The notes under the pieces are model-generated. The model was not told the origin of the DNA and made no database searches. It worked only from the letters and a program-made list of their open reading frames with translations. Both the position numbers and the translations under genes were made by a program. Positions 18,394-27,941 of a stretch of 64,000 nt of DNA are shown here, one piece after another. The stretch is from DATJHM01 sp963777355 (GTDB lineage: Bacteria; Chloroflexota; Ktedonobacteria; Ktedonobacterales; Ktedonobacteraceae). Location: the NCBI GenBank assembly GCA_963777355.1, contig CAVZQK010000080.1, forward strand, positions 124,001 through 188,000, read 5' to 3'. Position 1 is the first letter of the stretch. The number at the start of each line of letters is the position of its first letter.

Positions 18394-20193
18394 TTAGAGG
18401 CTTGTGACAGAGAAAGAAGTGATTGTCAATGTTGCGCCCTGTGAAAGAACGCGTATGCCTGCCTGGCCAGATGTGAGCGAGCTATCATTGGCGGTTGTCG
18501 TCCAGGTGCCAGGTTCTGTAGCACCTGTGGCCCAGGCTCTCACTTCCAGGGTCGTACCTGTGACGTTAAAACGGATGTTATAGGATTTCCCTGATGTGGC
18601 TGTGAATGGTACCGTTGCTAGAATGGTAGCCACTCCACCCACCTTTTTCTGAATAACCAGATTGCTGCCATCTATATATGCTTTGTACCAGTTGTTGCCA
18701 TCGGTCCAACGCATCACTGCACCAAAGTTATTTGTATTAAAGCTGCTGATAGAGCCACTCATAAGGACTGAAGCATTCGTTGCAACTGGTCCAAGTACAG
18801 CGCTTAAACTATTTGCGTTTGTTGCAGTACCGGTATGGTTAGTAATAGAGAAGGTGCTGGAGACGTTTGCATCACCACCCCAGCGGTGTCCATCTGAAGC
18901 CGTGCCCCACAATGCTTGATTGGCACGCTGGAAGGTATCCTGAGCCAGGATTTGACCCGGCGTAGGTGTCGTTGTAGGTGTCGTTGTAGGTGTAGAGTCG
19001 ATGTAGGTGTCGTTGTAGGTGTAGTTAGATGTCGATGTCGGCGTTGTAGATGTCGATGTTGGCGTTGTAGATGTGCCGCTGAGCGTAATCTTTGCCAGCT
19101 TGGCTGCAAATTCTTCGGTGAGCCAGACGACATTATTTGGTCCTGCATGAATGCCATCATGGGGATGACTATTGCTTGTTGGGGTAAAGAACATACTTGG
19201 TGTACCTACGCCGCTGCTTGAGAAATAGCCGTAAGCGCTTTGTAATGAGTCATCAAACCAGATTAGTCCTCGACTATCGGCAGTAATACCAGAGGTATGT
19301 GTACCACAATTGACGCAGATTCGCTGATAGCTAAATTCTGTGACTCCATTGGTGGTATTTGGTTGAGCAAGGGAGACGACCAGTTTGCCAATCTCTCCCA
19401 CCCAGCCTTCACTCCACCAGACATTGCCAGATGGATCAACGGTGATCAGATGAGGTGTGAGACCGGTGGTTGAACCACTACGAACCTTGTATTCTTTGAG
19501 AATCCCTGTATGGGTATATTCCGCAATAAGAGCAATGGCATCATTATTTTCGGTAAACCAGACATTATTAGAACCATCTACTACTATTCCATAGGGCTGG
19601 CTATTTGTTGCTGGGGTAGAGATTTCATGGAAGGTATGCGTTGTTGGGTTAAAAGATCCAATTTTGTTTGTATAATGTTCGGTAAACCAGACCGTTCCAT
19701 TTGAGTCAATTGCGACATCCCAGGGACCCGAACCTGCGGTTGGGACTGTCCATTGGCTGAAAACCTTCGTGGTTGGATTATACATACCTAGTGAATTGGT
19801 CATTGGCATTGGGAACCAGGCTCGGCCTTGCTTGTCGAATGCCAGGAAGAGCGCCTGCCCAAAACCAGCAGGCAGTTGGATTGAAGTTTTCCAGCTTCCC
19901 GCCGCAGGATTATAGACATCAATTTTGCCAGGAGGGGTCGTACTGCTACAGGTCGGAGAAGGATCACATTGCGGTGCTGCAACCCAGACATTTCCACTCT
20001 GATCAAAGGCCGTTCCCCACGGGTCCCACCCACCATTAATCCCTGTATCTGTTGCAACAGGCGTTGCCGCCGCCAAGCTTGCATGTGTAGTGGCAAGCGG
20101 GTTGATAAACATAATGGCGGCACCGGCAAGTAATGCAGTCATCACCGCTAGACTCAGAAAAAATCGTGGATTTCTTTTCATCGTCTTCTTCAT
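18394..20193 (-). CDS. Secreted Vgb-like beta-propeller with C-terminal carbohydrate-type domain
   Basis: A 599-residue exported protein. Residues about 10-40 are a signal peptide. Residues about 50-370 contain repeats of the streptogramin lyase (Vgb/NHL) propeller type, each with patterns like VDPSGNVWWSEG or ADSRGLIWFDDS. A Thr/Ser/Pro linker follows (about 375-415). The C-terminal 190 residues (DTFQRANQALWG..., ending ITSFSVTSL) form a jelly-roll, concanavalin-like fold as in DUF1080/LamG proteins. Despite the resemblance to virginiamycin B lyase, propellers of this kind are usually binding or carbohydrate-linked proteins. It is transcribed alone. Confidence 0.75.
   Translation of the reverse strand: MKKTMKRNPRFFLSLAVMTALLAGAAIMFINPLATTHASLAAATPVATDTGINGGWDPWGTAFDQSGNVWVAAPQCDPSPTCSSTTPPGKIDVYNPAAGSWKTSIQLPAGFGQALFLAFDKQGRAWFPMPMTNSLGMYNPTTKVFSQWTVPTAGSGPWDVAIDSNGTVWFTEHYTNKIGSFNPTTHTFHEISTPATNSQPYGIVVDGSNNVWFTENNDAIALIAEYTHTGILKEYKVRSGSTTGLTPHLITVDPSGNVWWSEGWVGEIGKLVVSLAQPNTTNGVTEFSYQRICVNCGTHTSGITADSRGLIWFDDSLQSAYGYFSSSGVGTPSMFFTPTSNSHPHDGIHAGPNNVVWLTEEFAAKLAKITLSGTSTTPTSTSTTPTSTSNYTYNDTYIDSTPTTTPTTTPTPGQILAQDTFQRANQALWGTASDGHRWGGDANVSSTFSITNHTGTATNANSLSAVLGPVATNASVLMSGSISSFNTNNFGAVMRWTDGNNWYKAYIDGSNLVIQKKVGGVATILATVPFTATSGKSYNIRFNVTGTTLEVRAWATGATEPGTWTTTANDSSLTSGQAGIRVLSQGATLTITSFSVTSL
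18959..19083 (-). repeat. Coding low-complexity repeat (Thr/Pro/Ser linker)
   Basis: Short units of GTAGGTGTCGTT and GTCGATGTTGGC type repeat in frame within the linker of the secreted propeller gene. The repeat encodes TPTSTS/TTPT units. Confidence 0.7.
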
Positions 20194-20504
20194 GTCCTTT
20201 CTTTATTGTCTTTCTTTAAAACATACATATATTTGTTTATACAAATAGACGGGCTTTGGCTGCCGAATTGCGTAATTTATTGTTTTGTCCTGTTGGTTAA
20301 TACATTTGCCACTCGTTTTTAACGAAAGAAGCTAACGGTAATTGATTGTACCATTTTGGTTAAAAACAGATGAGAGAAAGTACTTATGGTGAAAATCAAT
20401 ATAGCCAAAAGGTAAGAATCAGTATTCATCAATGCTTTCTAAGAAGCAAGAAGAATAGAAAAAGGATGCATCTCTAAAGATGCATCCCTGTATCAAACCT
20501 GTTG
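20194..20504. other. Intergenic region, 311 bp
   Basis: AT-rich; holds the terminator at 20464-20487 and presumably the promoter of the propeller gene. No gene seen. Confidence 0.4.
20464..20487 (-). terminator. Rho-independent terminator
   Basis: Perfect 10-bp stem GGATGCATCT / AGATGCATCC with a CTAA loop; followed on the minus strand by TTTTTC. It ends the pdxS-pdxT-GNAT-ATPase operon. Confidence 0.9.
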
Positions 20505-22427
20505 TTAAGCGTGCGAACGGAAGATTTTTACGCGACGATTGGGCTCTTTTCCTCGGCTTCGTGAGATCAGATTGTAACGGGTGGCCATCTGATGCTGAAG
20601 CCGCCGAATATAAGCATTTGCCGGTGCCAGTTCAGCTGTCGTTAATCCCTTGTTTAAGACCTGATGAATGGCGTCTTCTGTCTCTAATAAAGCCTGCTTG
20701 GTTGGATCGTCAAATTCATAATCGCTACTTTCATCAGAGCTTTCTTGCTGTTCTTCTGAAAGGGTATTTTCTATGACGGGCACATCAAAGAGGCGGGCCA
20801 GCGCATGTTGCATCTGCGCAATCGTATTATTTTTTAGAATAATAATCAGCTTGCGATCTTGCTCTGCCTGTTGTAAGCGCTCCGGCTGCCGCTTATAATA
20901 GTTTTTCAAGGTGATTACTGCGTCGGCATCTCCTTGATTATTTGAAACAGCAATCGGTACCTGGAGATAACGAGCCGCCTCCGTTAGACGGTCACGGTTC
21001 ACTCCGAAGGGATAGACGCGCAATGTTTTTACCAGAGGCAGCTCTGTACGCGCATTCTCCGGTTGATAGATCCCTTCGCTAAGATCAGGATTCGCTGTGA
21101 GCAGGACCGCGCCCGATTGCGTTTTTACATCCGCAGGCGAGGTTCCTGTTGGAGCCAGTGCCTGTATTTGTGGTGCAATCTGTGCCTGAGGACGAGCTCG
21201 CACACGCTCACCGCCCGGATTTGGACCGACCTGGCGAATCTGTCCCCAGTTGTTCCCGTTGCGCTCACTGCGCTCGAAGCGCTCCGGAGAACGCTCTGAA
21301 CGCGGTGGTACACGTTCAAACATTCCTGTCGTGAAGCCTTGTCCTTGCGCTGTCTGGCGACCTTCAGCGCCATTCGGTCCCCACGTCGTCGATTCCATTC
21401 CTTCAACGCTAATACGGCGCACTGAGACATGACCGCTTTCCTCGTCTCGAACGCGCTCTTCCGCTGTGGTAGGTTGACCTCGTAGCAGGGTGTCAACGGT
21501 GTCCGCGACATTGCGATGGACTACTACTTCCTCCCAGCTTTGTTGCTCAACCAGGACATCAAATGTTGGCGGCGCTTTTCGCTCCAGAATACTCTTTTGC
21601 GTGTGACGACGACGCGCCTCCTCGTCACCAAGTGTCACCGTCTGGATACCCCCTAGCAGATCAGAGAGCGTTGGGTTCACCAAAAGATTCCCCAATGTAT
21701 TCCCATGAGCCGTCGCAACCAATTGTACACCGCGTTCAGCTATTGTGCGGGCTGCTGCGGCCTCTAGCTCAGTGCCAATCTCATCGATAACAATAACCTG
21801 AGGCATGTGATTTTCTACAGCCTCGATCATCACCGCATGTTGTTCCGCTGTTCGTGCTACCTGCATTCGGCGAGCACGTCCAATGCCAGGATGCGGAATA
21901 TCTCCGTCTCCGGCTATTTCATTCGAGGTATCTACTACCACGACACGTTTATTCGCTTCATCCGCGAGAACACGTGCTATTTCGCGCAACAGAGTCGTTT
22001 TACCCACCCCTGGGCGACCAAGAATGAGGATAGACTGGCCCTGTTCTACGATGTCGCGGATCAGAGCAATACTGCCAAGTACCGCACGACCAATACGACA
22101 GGTTAAGCCGACGACTTTGCCTTTACGATTCCGCATTGCACTTATACGATGTAGTGTTCTCTCAATACCAGCACGGTTATCGTCTCCAAATTCGCCGATA
22201 CGCTCAACTACGTATTCCAGGTCGGCATAGGTCACGGGCTGGGTACTAAGGATCACCTCCCCTTCTGGGAAGCGGCCCTCGGCCATTCGTCCGAGGTCCA
22301 TCACGATCTCCAGCAGGTCACTTCGGTTCTCTAGCCGATTAACCGCATCGTGGATGCTAGGCGGTAGGGCAGCTAGCAGAGCCTCCAGATCGTCAGTGAT
22401 CACATGTTGCATAGGCAGTTTTATCAC
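20505..22427 (-). CDS. R3H-domain AAA ATPase (Ycf45/SpoIIIAA-like)
   Basis: A 640-residue protein. Residues about 90-300 are the SpoIIIAA-type ATPase: Walker A GRPGVGKTTLLREIAR, the Walker B-like VIVIDEIGTELEAAAA, and IAERGVQLVATAHG. A low-complexity Arg/Glu/Gln linker follows (about 305-440). The C-terminal part has VYPFGVNRDRLTEAA and then an R3H-like end, YNLISRSRGKEPNRRVKI, which binds single-stranded nucleic acid. This domain order is that of the Ycf45 family of cyanobacteria and Chloroflexota, of poorly known function. GTG 22427 overlaps the GNAT stop; ATG 22412 is the alternative. It is last in the operon. Confidence 0.88.
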   Translation of the reverse strand: MIKLPMQHVITDDLEALLAALPPSIHDAVNRLENRSDLLEIVMDLGRMAEGRFPEGEVILSTQPVTYADLEYVVERIGEFGDDNRAGIERTLHRISAMRNRKGKVVGLTCRIGRAVLGSIALIRDIVEQGQSILILGRPGVGKTTLLREIARVLADEANKRVVVVDTSNEIAGDGDIPHPGIGRARRMQVARTAEQHAVMIEAVENHMPQVIVIDEIGTELEAAAARTIAERGVQLVATAHGNTLGNLLVNPTLSDLLGGIQTVTLGDEEARRRHTQKSILERKAPPTFDVLVEQQSWEEVVVHRNVADTVDTLLRGQPTTAEERVRDEESGHVSVRRISVEGMESTTWGPNGAEGRQTAQGQGFTTGMFERVPPRSERSPERFERSERNGNNWGQIRQVGPNPGGERVRARPQAQIAPQIQALAPTGTSPADVKTQSGAVLLTANPDLSEGIYQPENARTELPLVKTLRVYPFGVNRDRLTEAARYLQVPIAVSNNQGDADAVITLKNYYKRQPERLQQAEQDRKLIIILKNNTIAQMQHALARLFDVPVIENTLSEEQQESSDESSDYEFDDPTKQALLETEDAIHQVLNKGLTTAELAPANAYIRRLQHQMATRYNLISRSRGKEPNRRVKIFRSHA

Positions 22428-23473
22428 CTCATGTGTTGGCGTGAATTGACCGTCCCCAGGCCTTTCAAACCATAGACCGCGCGTTGCTCCAGTAGGGGGA
22501 CTGTGCTCTGCCTCGTCGCCAGTAATGCGACGTGTCGCACAAGCAGTACTCTGGTCGAGGCCTGCTCAAATCCACTGTTGCGTAGTGCGGTGATTACAAA
22601 AGAGTCGTACTCGCGCACCAGGCAATAGATGCGCCGTACGTCTGTCTCCAGAAGCCGGTTAATGCCGAAACGCAGAAGCGGTTCTGCGAGGTCAGCGTGC
22701 TCCGGGTGAACATTGAGTATGATGCGATGTGGGGCCGAGCCGTGACCTCGACTGAGCCGCATCCATGCTCCCAGGCGTACACCGACGTCACATACGTAAT
22801 TCTCATTGCCTCGCGAAAAAATGGAAGCAAGGGGACGCTGTTCGCCGACATTGAGCCTGGCGTATTCCTCACTGTTGTCGATCATCTCTGCCGTCTGCAC
22901 GCGTTGAGGCGTTATAGAACGGTAGAGTTGATGGATGCCCCATGCATGATGGCGCGTCCAGCGGCGCAGTGAGGGCAGGTTGGGGGCGCTCGGCGGTGGA
23001 ATTGACCCCGGCTCATACACATAGGTCAATTCGCGTGCATAGCGCTGAAAGCCCGTTCGCTGGAAAAGGTCCAGTTCAGGGATTTCGTCCTCAACCTTCG
23101 CAAAAATACGGAGTATGCCATGAGTGGCCGCCATCTCTAGCGTGTATTCTAGTAATGCGTTCAGGATGTCGTCACTGGTCATTTCGTTCTGAGCCATCGA
23201 AGCAAGATAGGTGATATCCCAGGCTTTATGGGCGGGACGTTCATATACTTGCGTAAAGCCCAGCAGATGCCAGTGGTCCTCGCAGATCCAGGTACGCGAT
23301 GTCGGCTGTATCGGGATAATATTTCTCAGAAGGGGTGATGGGGACAGGTCACCTTCCACCGGCTCTAGCCAGCAAACGAAGTTTGCATATTCTCGCTGCT
23401 TATTACGAGCACGGCGGTCAAGAGCATAGATGATTCCCGGCAGGTCCACGTATAGTACCGGTCTTATCATCAA
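22424..23473 (-). CDS. GNAT-family N-acetyltransferase (two-domain)
   Basis: A 349-residue protein with N-terminal acetyltransferase pattern (MIRPVLYVDLPGIIYAL, WHLLGFTQVYERPAHKAWDI) and a second GNAT-like half (LNVHPEHADLAEPLLRFGINRLLETDVRRIYCLV, positions about 245-280). Substrate unknown. The gene lies in the pdx operon between pdxT and the R3H ATPase and overlaps the ATPase start codon. Confidence 0.7.
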   Translation of the reverse strand: MMIRPVLYVDLPGIIYALDRRARNKQREYANFVCWLEPVEGDLSPSPLLRNIIPIQPTSRTWICEDHWHLLGFTQVYERPAHKAWDITYLASMAQNEMTSDDILNALLEYTLEMAATHGILRIFAKVEDEIPELDLFQRTGFQRYARELTYVYEPGSIPPPSAPNLPSLRRWTRHHAWGIHQLYRSITPQRVQTAEMIDNSEEYARLNVGEQRPLASIFSRGNENYVCDVGVRLGAWMRLSRGHGSAPHRIILNVHPEHADLAEPLLRFGINRLLETDVRRIYCLVREYDSFVITALRNSGFEQASTRVLLVRHVALLATRQSTVPLLEQRAVYGLKGLGTVNSRQHMR

Positions 23474-23487
23474 GTGCTCCCTCGTCC

Positions 23488-23509
23488 AGGGGCATTGTGA
23501 AATGCCCCT
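23488..23509. repeat. Perfect hairpin overlapping the pdxT stop codon
   Basis: GGGGCATT-GTGA-AATGCCCC (9 bp with a flanking A-T pair). It covers the end of pdxT and the pdxT-GNAT spacer, without a T-run. The form is that of REP-type intergenic hairpins, or an mRNA-stabilising or attenuating structure. Confidence 0.6.
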
Positions 23510-24143
23510 ACCGTGTGACGCTCTCTACTATGCGGAGAAAGTACTGATGGAAACGTGGGTCTCCCGACACTTCCGGATGGAATGCCGTACCAAGCAGGTT
23601 GCCTTCACGGACTGCGACGATAGTGCCATCGTCGAGCGTCGCCAGTATCTCTACCTCTGGGCCAACCGCTTCAACGGCTGGTCCTCGTATAAAGAATGTG
23701 TGGAACGGCGCTTCACCTAGAGCCGGTACAGACAGATCAGTTTCAAAACTTTCCCGCTGACTCCCGAACGCATTACGACGGACGCGAATATGCATCGATG
23801 CCAACAGTGGTTGGCCTGCGAGTGCATTATCCGTCTCTTTTGCGAGTAAGATTAGCCCCGCACAAGTTCCCCAGACGGGAACTCCTTCTTGTATTTTCTG
23901 CTGTAAAATCTCGTGTAAGTCATAGATAACCATGAGCTTACCGATAGTGGTGCTCTCACCACCTGGTATAATTATACCATCTAAATCTGCAAGTTGCTGG
24001 GGGAGGCGAATAGCAATACCATCCGCTCCTACCTCGTCTAACATTTTTAAATGGGCTGCAAAATCACCCTGCAATGCTAATACGCCGATACGTGGTCTGA
24101 AGTTGCGTTTTTTTTCTGTCGCCATGAATGTTCCCGTTACCAC
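23508..24143 (-). CDS. pdxT: Pyridoxal 5'-phosphate synthase glutaminase subunit PdxT
   Basis: PdxT releases ammonia from glutamine for PdxS. Class I glutamine amidotransferase features are clear: GGESTT at 61-66, the nucleophile Cys in WGTCAGL (Cys94 from the GTG start), and the His/Glu pair in AFHPEVSGD near the C-terminus. GTG 24143 overlaps the pdxS stop; the ATG at 24125 (MATEKK) is a possible start. It sits second in the operon, translationally coupled to pdxS. Confidence 0.97.
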   Translation of the reverse strand: MVTGTFMATEKKRNFRPRIGVLALQGDFAAHLKMLDEVGADGIAIRLPQQLADLDGIIIPGGESTTIGKLMVIYDLHEILQQKIQEGVPVWGTCAGLILLAKETDNALAGQPLLASMHIRVRRNAFGSQRESFETDLSVPALGEAPFHTFFIRGPAVEAVGPEVEILATLDDGTIVAVREGNLLGTAFHPEVSGDPRFHQYFLRIVESVTR

Positions 24144-25024
24144 CCTCGCCGCGCCATTAATTCTTCTTTGGGGAGCGTATCGAGGTTAATTCCTACCATT
24201 GCTTCGCCCAGATTGCGCGAAACTTCTGCCAGTATCTCCGGGTCCTGATAGTGCGTTGTCGCCTTGACGATGGCCTTTGCCCGCTTCATAGGATCGCCCG
24301 ATTTGAAGATTCCTGAGCCAACAAAGATTCCCTCGGCTCCCAGTCGCATCATCAATGCTGCATCTGCTGGCGTCGCAACTCCACCCGCAGAGAAGTTTAC
24401 TACCGGCAATTTTCCGCTTCGTGCAATCTCAACAACTAGCTCATAGGGGGCACCCAGGTTTTTCGCCTCGCTCATCAGCTCCTCTTCGGGTAGCGACTGT
24501 AGACGACGAATCCCACCCATAATCGTTCGCAGGTGGCGTACCGCCTCAACGACGTTTCCTGTACCAGCCTCTCCCTTTGTACGAATCATCGCCGCACCCT
24601 CGCCGATGCGGCGTAGAGCCTCGCCAAGATCTCGCGCTCCGCAGACAAAGGGAACGGGAAACAGGTGTTTGTTGACGTGAAAGCTCTCGTCGGCTGGGGT
24701 TAGTACCTCGGATTCATCAATACAATCGACACCAATAGCTTGCAAAATCTCGGCCTCTACAAAATGACCGATGCGACATTTTGCCATTACCGGAATCGTC
24801 ACGGCCCGCTTAATCTCAATGATGAGCTCAGGATCGCTCATCCTCGCAACTCCCCCTTGCGCGCGAATATCGGCTGGTACCCGCTCAAGGGCCATCACCG
24901 CAGATGCCCCTGCCTCTTCGGCAATCCGAGCCTGTTCTGCATTGATGACATCACAGATCACTCCACCTTTGAGCATCTCTGGAAAACTTCGCTTTACCTG
25001 TATTGTTCCTATCTGTTTTTGCAT
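24137..25024 (-). CDS. pdxS: Pyridoxal 5'-phosphate synthase subunit PdxS
   Basis: A 295-residue (beta/alpha)8 enzyme that forms PLP from ribose 5-phosphate, glyceraldehyde 3-phosphate and ammonia from PdxT. The catalytic Asp is at 25 (GVICDVINAEQ) and the Schiff-base Lys at 82 (VMAKCRIGHF). The length is normal. Together with pdxT it is the complete deoxyxylulose-independent B6 route. It is first in the operon, with the likely promoter in 25025-25353. Confidence 0.98.
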   Translation of the reverse strand: MQKQIGTIQVKRSFPEMLKGGVICDVINAEQARIAEEAGASAVMALERVPADIRAQGGVARMSDPELIIEIKRAVTIPVMAKCRIGHFVEAEILQAIGVDCIDESEVLTPADESFHVNKHLFPVPFVCGARDLGEALRRIGEGAAMIRTKGEAGTGNVVEAVRHLRTIMGGIRRLQSLPEEELMSEAKNLGAPYELVVEIARSGKLPVVNFSAGGVATPADAALMMRLGAEGIFVGSGIFKSGDPMKRAKAIVKATTHYQDPEILAEVSRNLGEAMVGINLDTLPKEELMARRGW

Positions 25025-25353
25025 GTTTGCGTCTCTCCTGGCATATATGAGTACGTATGGCGCACTTTCTTCTTTGGTACATAGGACGCACCTTTTTGCA
25101 CCTTAAGAAAAGATCAGAAAGCCTTGTTCCCCCGACCACAATCTATTTTTGAAGGAAGACTATTGTCTGCCTTTTGTTCTGGCATACCTTTCTAAATAAG
25201 GATGGCGGCCACGGTACTATTCTTGCTTGAATTTTAGCATAGAAGAAGAAGGGGACCTACAGCCAATATCTGGAGAAAGGGCCAGCCATCTGCATTGGCT
25301 CTTTACTATTGAGAACACTTGAACCAGCCAAATCATTCCTCGCTGTTCTCTTG
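25025..25353. other. Intergenic region, 329 bp
   Basis: Upstream of pdxS and downstream of the ABC operon. A weak imperfect hairpin at about 25276-25304 may end the ABC transcript. I saw no gene. Confidence 0.35.
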
Positions 25354-26076
25354 CTATTCTTCTTTCAGCGTTTTTTGTAAAAGCACTTCTGTATTATGTA
25401 ATTGTAGCCAGGCAATAATGAGTAGCACAAGACCTGTCACAAGCAATTGAATACGGTTGCTTAACCAGAAAGATGAAAGCGCTAGCAGCGGTGTCAGTGA
25501 GGTGGCAAAAAGAAAGATTGGATGTAACCAGGGCGTCCCAATCAATAGGCCATACATAATATTTTCTCCGACCCATACCCCTCCGAGCAAAGCTGTACTC
25601 GCAGCTCTACTTCTCAGCAGCAGTACGAGAAAAAGTCCCAGCCCCATAAACCAGAGAAGCGGTGCCAACCAGGTGAGTTGCACCAGAAGCCATTGCATTA
25701 GATCGGGCCAGGAATTTTCAAAGGGAAAAATTTTTATGAAGTGTAGCCTGCTTAAAGGGATGCTGATCAGGAGCGCAACGAGCGCAATCCAGCTTCCTAT
25801 AAGCAAGGAGCGACGAAAGACTGTTCTTCGATAAGGTACCGGCATGCTGAGTAATAACTCAGCAGCTGCGTCATGTCCACAGAGCCTTACAATGAAAATC
25901 CCTGCAATAAAAGGTAAAAACATCTCTAGGCAGGCGGTAAAAAGTCCAATCGTCTTCGTCTGACTTAATTTCAATAGCATAACGAGGATGAAACTCCCGG
26001 CTATAGTAAATAGAGGTACAGCGACCATCCATCGGCCTGACACGCGAATATCATAATAGAGGCGATCAACGAACAT
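25354..26076 (-). CDS. ABC transporter permease
   Basis: A 240-residue membrane protein with six predicted helices and few charged loops (MFVDRLYYDIRVSGRW start). It is the last of three genes in an ABC-2 exporter. It follows the first permease by 13 nt. Substrate unknown; the neighbouring kinase/regulator suggests an antibiotic or peptide efflux or resistance role, which is inference. Confidence 0.75.
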   Translation of the reverse strand: MFVDRLYYDIRVSGRWMVAVPLFTIAGSFILVMLLKLSQTKTIGLFTACLEMFLPFIAGIFIVRLCGHDAAAELLLSMPVPYRRTVFRRSLLIGSWIALVALLISIPLSRLHFIKIFPFENSWPDLMQWLLVQLTWLAPLLWFMGLGLFLVLLLRSRAASTALLGGVWVGENIMYGLLIGTPWLHPIFLFATSLTPLLALSSFWLSNRIQLLVTGLVLLIIAWLQLHNTEVLLQKTLKEE

Positions 26077-26089
26077 ACTACTTTTTTCC

Positions 26090-26908
26090 TTATCCTCTAG
26101 AAAAGATCATCCAGCTAGCAGTGCGTATGCGAACCAGATAGTTCCATGCTATAAACAGGACTCCCATTGCAATCCCAACTAATAGTAATAGGCTCTCTAT
26201 TCCTTGCAAAAATGTAGCCTGGTGCACAACCATACCGCTATCCTCATGAAAGAATCCTGCAAGCATGTAGCCACCAAACGGTGTCAAAATCGTATTGCTT
26301 GGTGAAGGAATGCCTCTACTGGCATTAAAGATATTGCCCCAGAACCAGTAGCCAACAAAAAGAAACTGGTAAAGCGGTATCCAGAGAAACATTGGGCAGA
26401 CCAGAGAAAATGCCGCGATAAATAGTTGTCCTGGTAGGATAACTGTAAGAAAGAGCGCTAGCACGCCTGGTAAATTGTGTAGCGTGTTTTGCCAGCCAAT
26501 CAGCCCTTGCCAGTGGAATATGTCAAAGCCAATACCGATACAATAAATGAGAAGCAGCGGTATCAGTGTTGCTAGTAAGCTACCAAGATATTTACCAAGT
26601 AATCTGCTTCCTATGCTGCCCTGTGTAGTATTAAAAATCTCATCTGTGCGCAATTTTTTATCTCGGTAAAGACGATCTGCCAGCAAAATGCCGGTAGCAG
26701 GTGGAACAAAAAGATTGATAATGACTGTCCAGCTTGCGAAGCTGTCAAGGGGAATCTTTTCACCACTCCAGTGCGTCCAGTTTCCTTGCCAGGCGACAGC
26801 AAATACCAGCGCCGCAAAACCAAGAAATGTGGCCCAGAGGGCCAGGCGGTGAATCTGCATGCGAAATTCATAGCGGAGTGCTGTAGAGAAGGCAGATAGA
26901 CGTTCCAT
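26090..26908 (-). CDS. ABC-2 type permease
   Basis: A 272-residue protein with about six transmembrane helices. The segment DEIFNTTQGSIGSRLLGKYLGS after helix 2 is the usual cytoplasmic coupling loop of ABC-2 permeases. It lies 5 nt after the ATPase, clearly one operon with it and the second permease. Confidence 0.8.
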   Translation of the reverse strand: MERLSAFSTALRYEFRMQIHRLALWATFLGFAALVFAVAWQGNWTHWSGEKIPLDSFASWTVIINLFVPPATGILLADRLYRDKKLRTDEIFNTTQGSIGSRLLGKYLGSLLATLIPLLLIYCIGIGFDIFHWQGLIGWQNTLHNLPGVLALFLTVILPGQLFIAAFSLVCPMFLWIPLYQFLFVGYWFWGNIFNASRGIPSPSNTILTPFGGYMLAGFFHEDSGMVVHQATFLQGIESLLLLVGIAMGVLFIAWNYLVRIRTASWMIFSRG

Positions 26909-26913
26909 GCTTG

Positions 26914-27847
26914 TTATCCTTTCTTTGTTCTACTGGCTGGTAGATCCTTTGAGGTTTTTGTACTCACTATATTTTGTTCGTGCATCAGCCACATATAGCC
27001 ATCTTCCAGTCTTGGCTCACCTGAAACACAATTCATTCCTGGCTGTGTTTTGAGTGTGCCTACTAGGTGATAGGTAGTTGATAAGCCCTTGCTTATTGTA
27101 GAGACAATTGCAATGTCACCGGTCGGTAGGTTTCCTCCAGTGGTTGTAATATCCCAAACATGACCAGATGCTAATGTAGCCAGTTCATTGATCGTACCTT
27201 GAAAAACGACCTGCCCTTGTTTCATCACGGCAAGCCGGTAGCAGGTTTGAGCAATATCTTCTACTATATGGGTGGAGAGCAGCACTATTCGATCCCCTGC
27301 CAGTTGAGCCAGCAGATTCCGGAAACGGATGCGCTCTTCTGGATCAAGCCCGGCGGTTGGCTCATCGACAATGAGCAATTTAGGATTGTTCAGGAGGGCC
27401 TGTGCAATACCAACGCGCCGTTTCATTCCACCCGAAAAGCTGCGTAGTTTGCGGTCAGCAACCTCTGTTAATCCGGCTAGTTCCAGTAACTGCTTGACCT
27501 GTGCCTTCCGTATTGTGCGATCTGTTAAGCCTTTGAAGGTGCCAATGTAATCGAGAAATTCAAATGCACTGAGATCGGGGTAAATGCCGAGCTCTTGTGG
27601 TAGATAGCCCAGAATAGTTTTGACTCCCTCGCGCCCCCTGATGCTCTGAAGGTCATAGGAACCAACTTGAATCTGGCCCGCATTGGCTCGCAGAATTCCT
27701 GCTAATATGCGCATTAAGGTTGTTTTCCCTGCACCATTAGGACCTAACAGCCCAAACATTCCTGTAGGGATTGTTAAATCAAGAATCCTGGAGGGCTGGT
27801 ACTCCCCCTGGATAGATTTTTTGTAAAGAGCGAATTTTTATTTCCAT
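26914..27847 (-). CDS. ABC transporter ATP-binding protein (one frameshift)
   Basis: The Walker A is GPNGAGKTT, the Q-loop YLPQELGIYPDLSAFE, the signature LRSFSGGMKRRVGIAQAL and Walker B LLIVDEPTAGLDPEE. The true start is ATG 27847, with AAGGGA upstream; its frame (MEIKIRSLQKIYPGG...) runs into a stop near 27782. Dropping one T in the TT at 27784-27785 joins it to the main frame as ALQDLDLTIPTG. The rejoined protein is about 310 residues. It energises the two permeases downstream. Confidence 0.88.
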
Positions 27848-27941
27848 AGCTATTTCCCTTTCTTTCCGGGTGCTTTTTCTTTAGCTGCTATGAGTTTAGC
27901 TGTTCTCGCCTGCCCAATCATCACCTGTTGCTCCATAATGA

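Noticed and set aside
18959..19083. CRISPR-like short repeats
   Set aside because: The units are in-frame Thr/Pro/Ser codons of the secreted protein linker, with no spacers and no cas genes.
18394..20193. Streptogramin (virginiamycin B) lyase resistance gene
   Set aside because: Only the propeller repeat resembles Vgb; the protein is secreted and joined to a lectin-like domain, and I could not see the full lyase active site.
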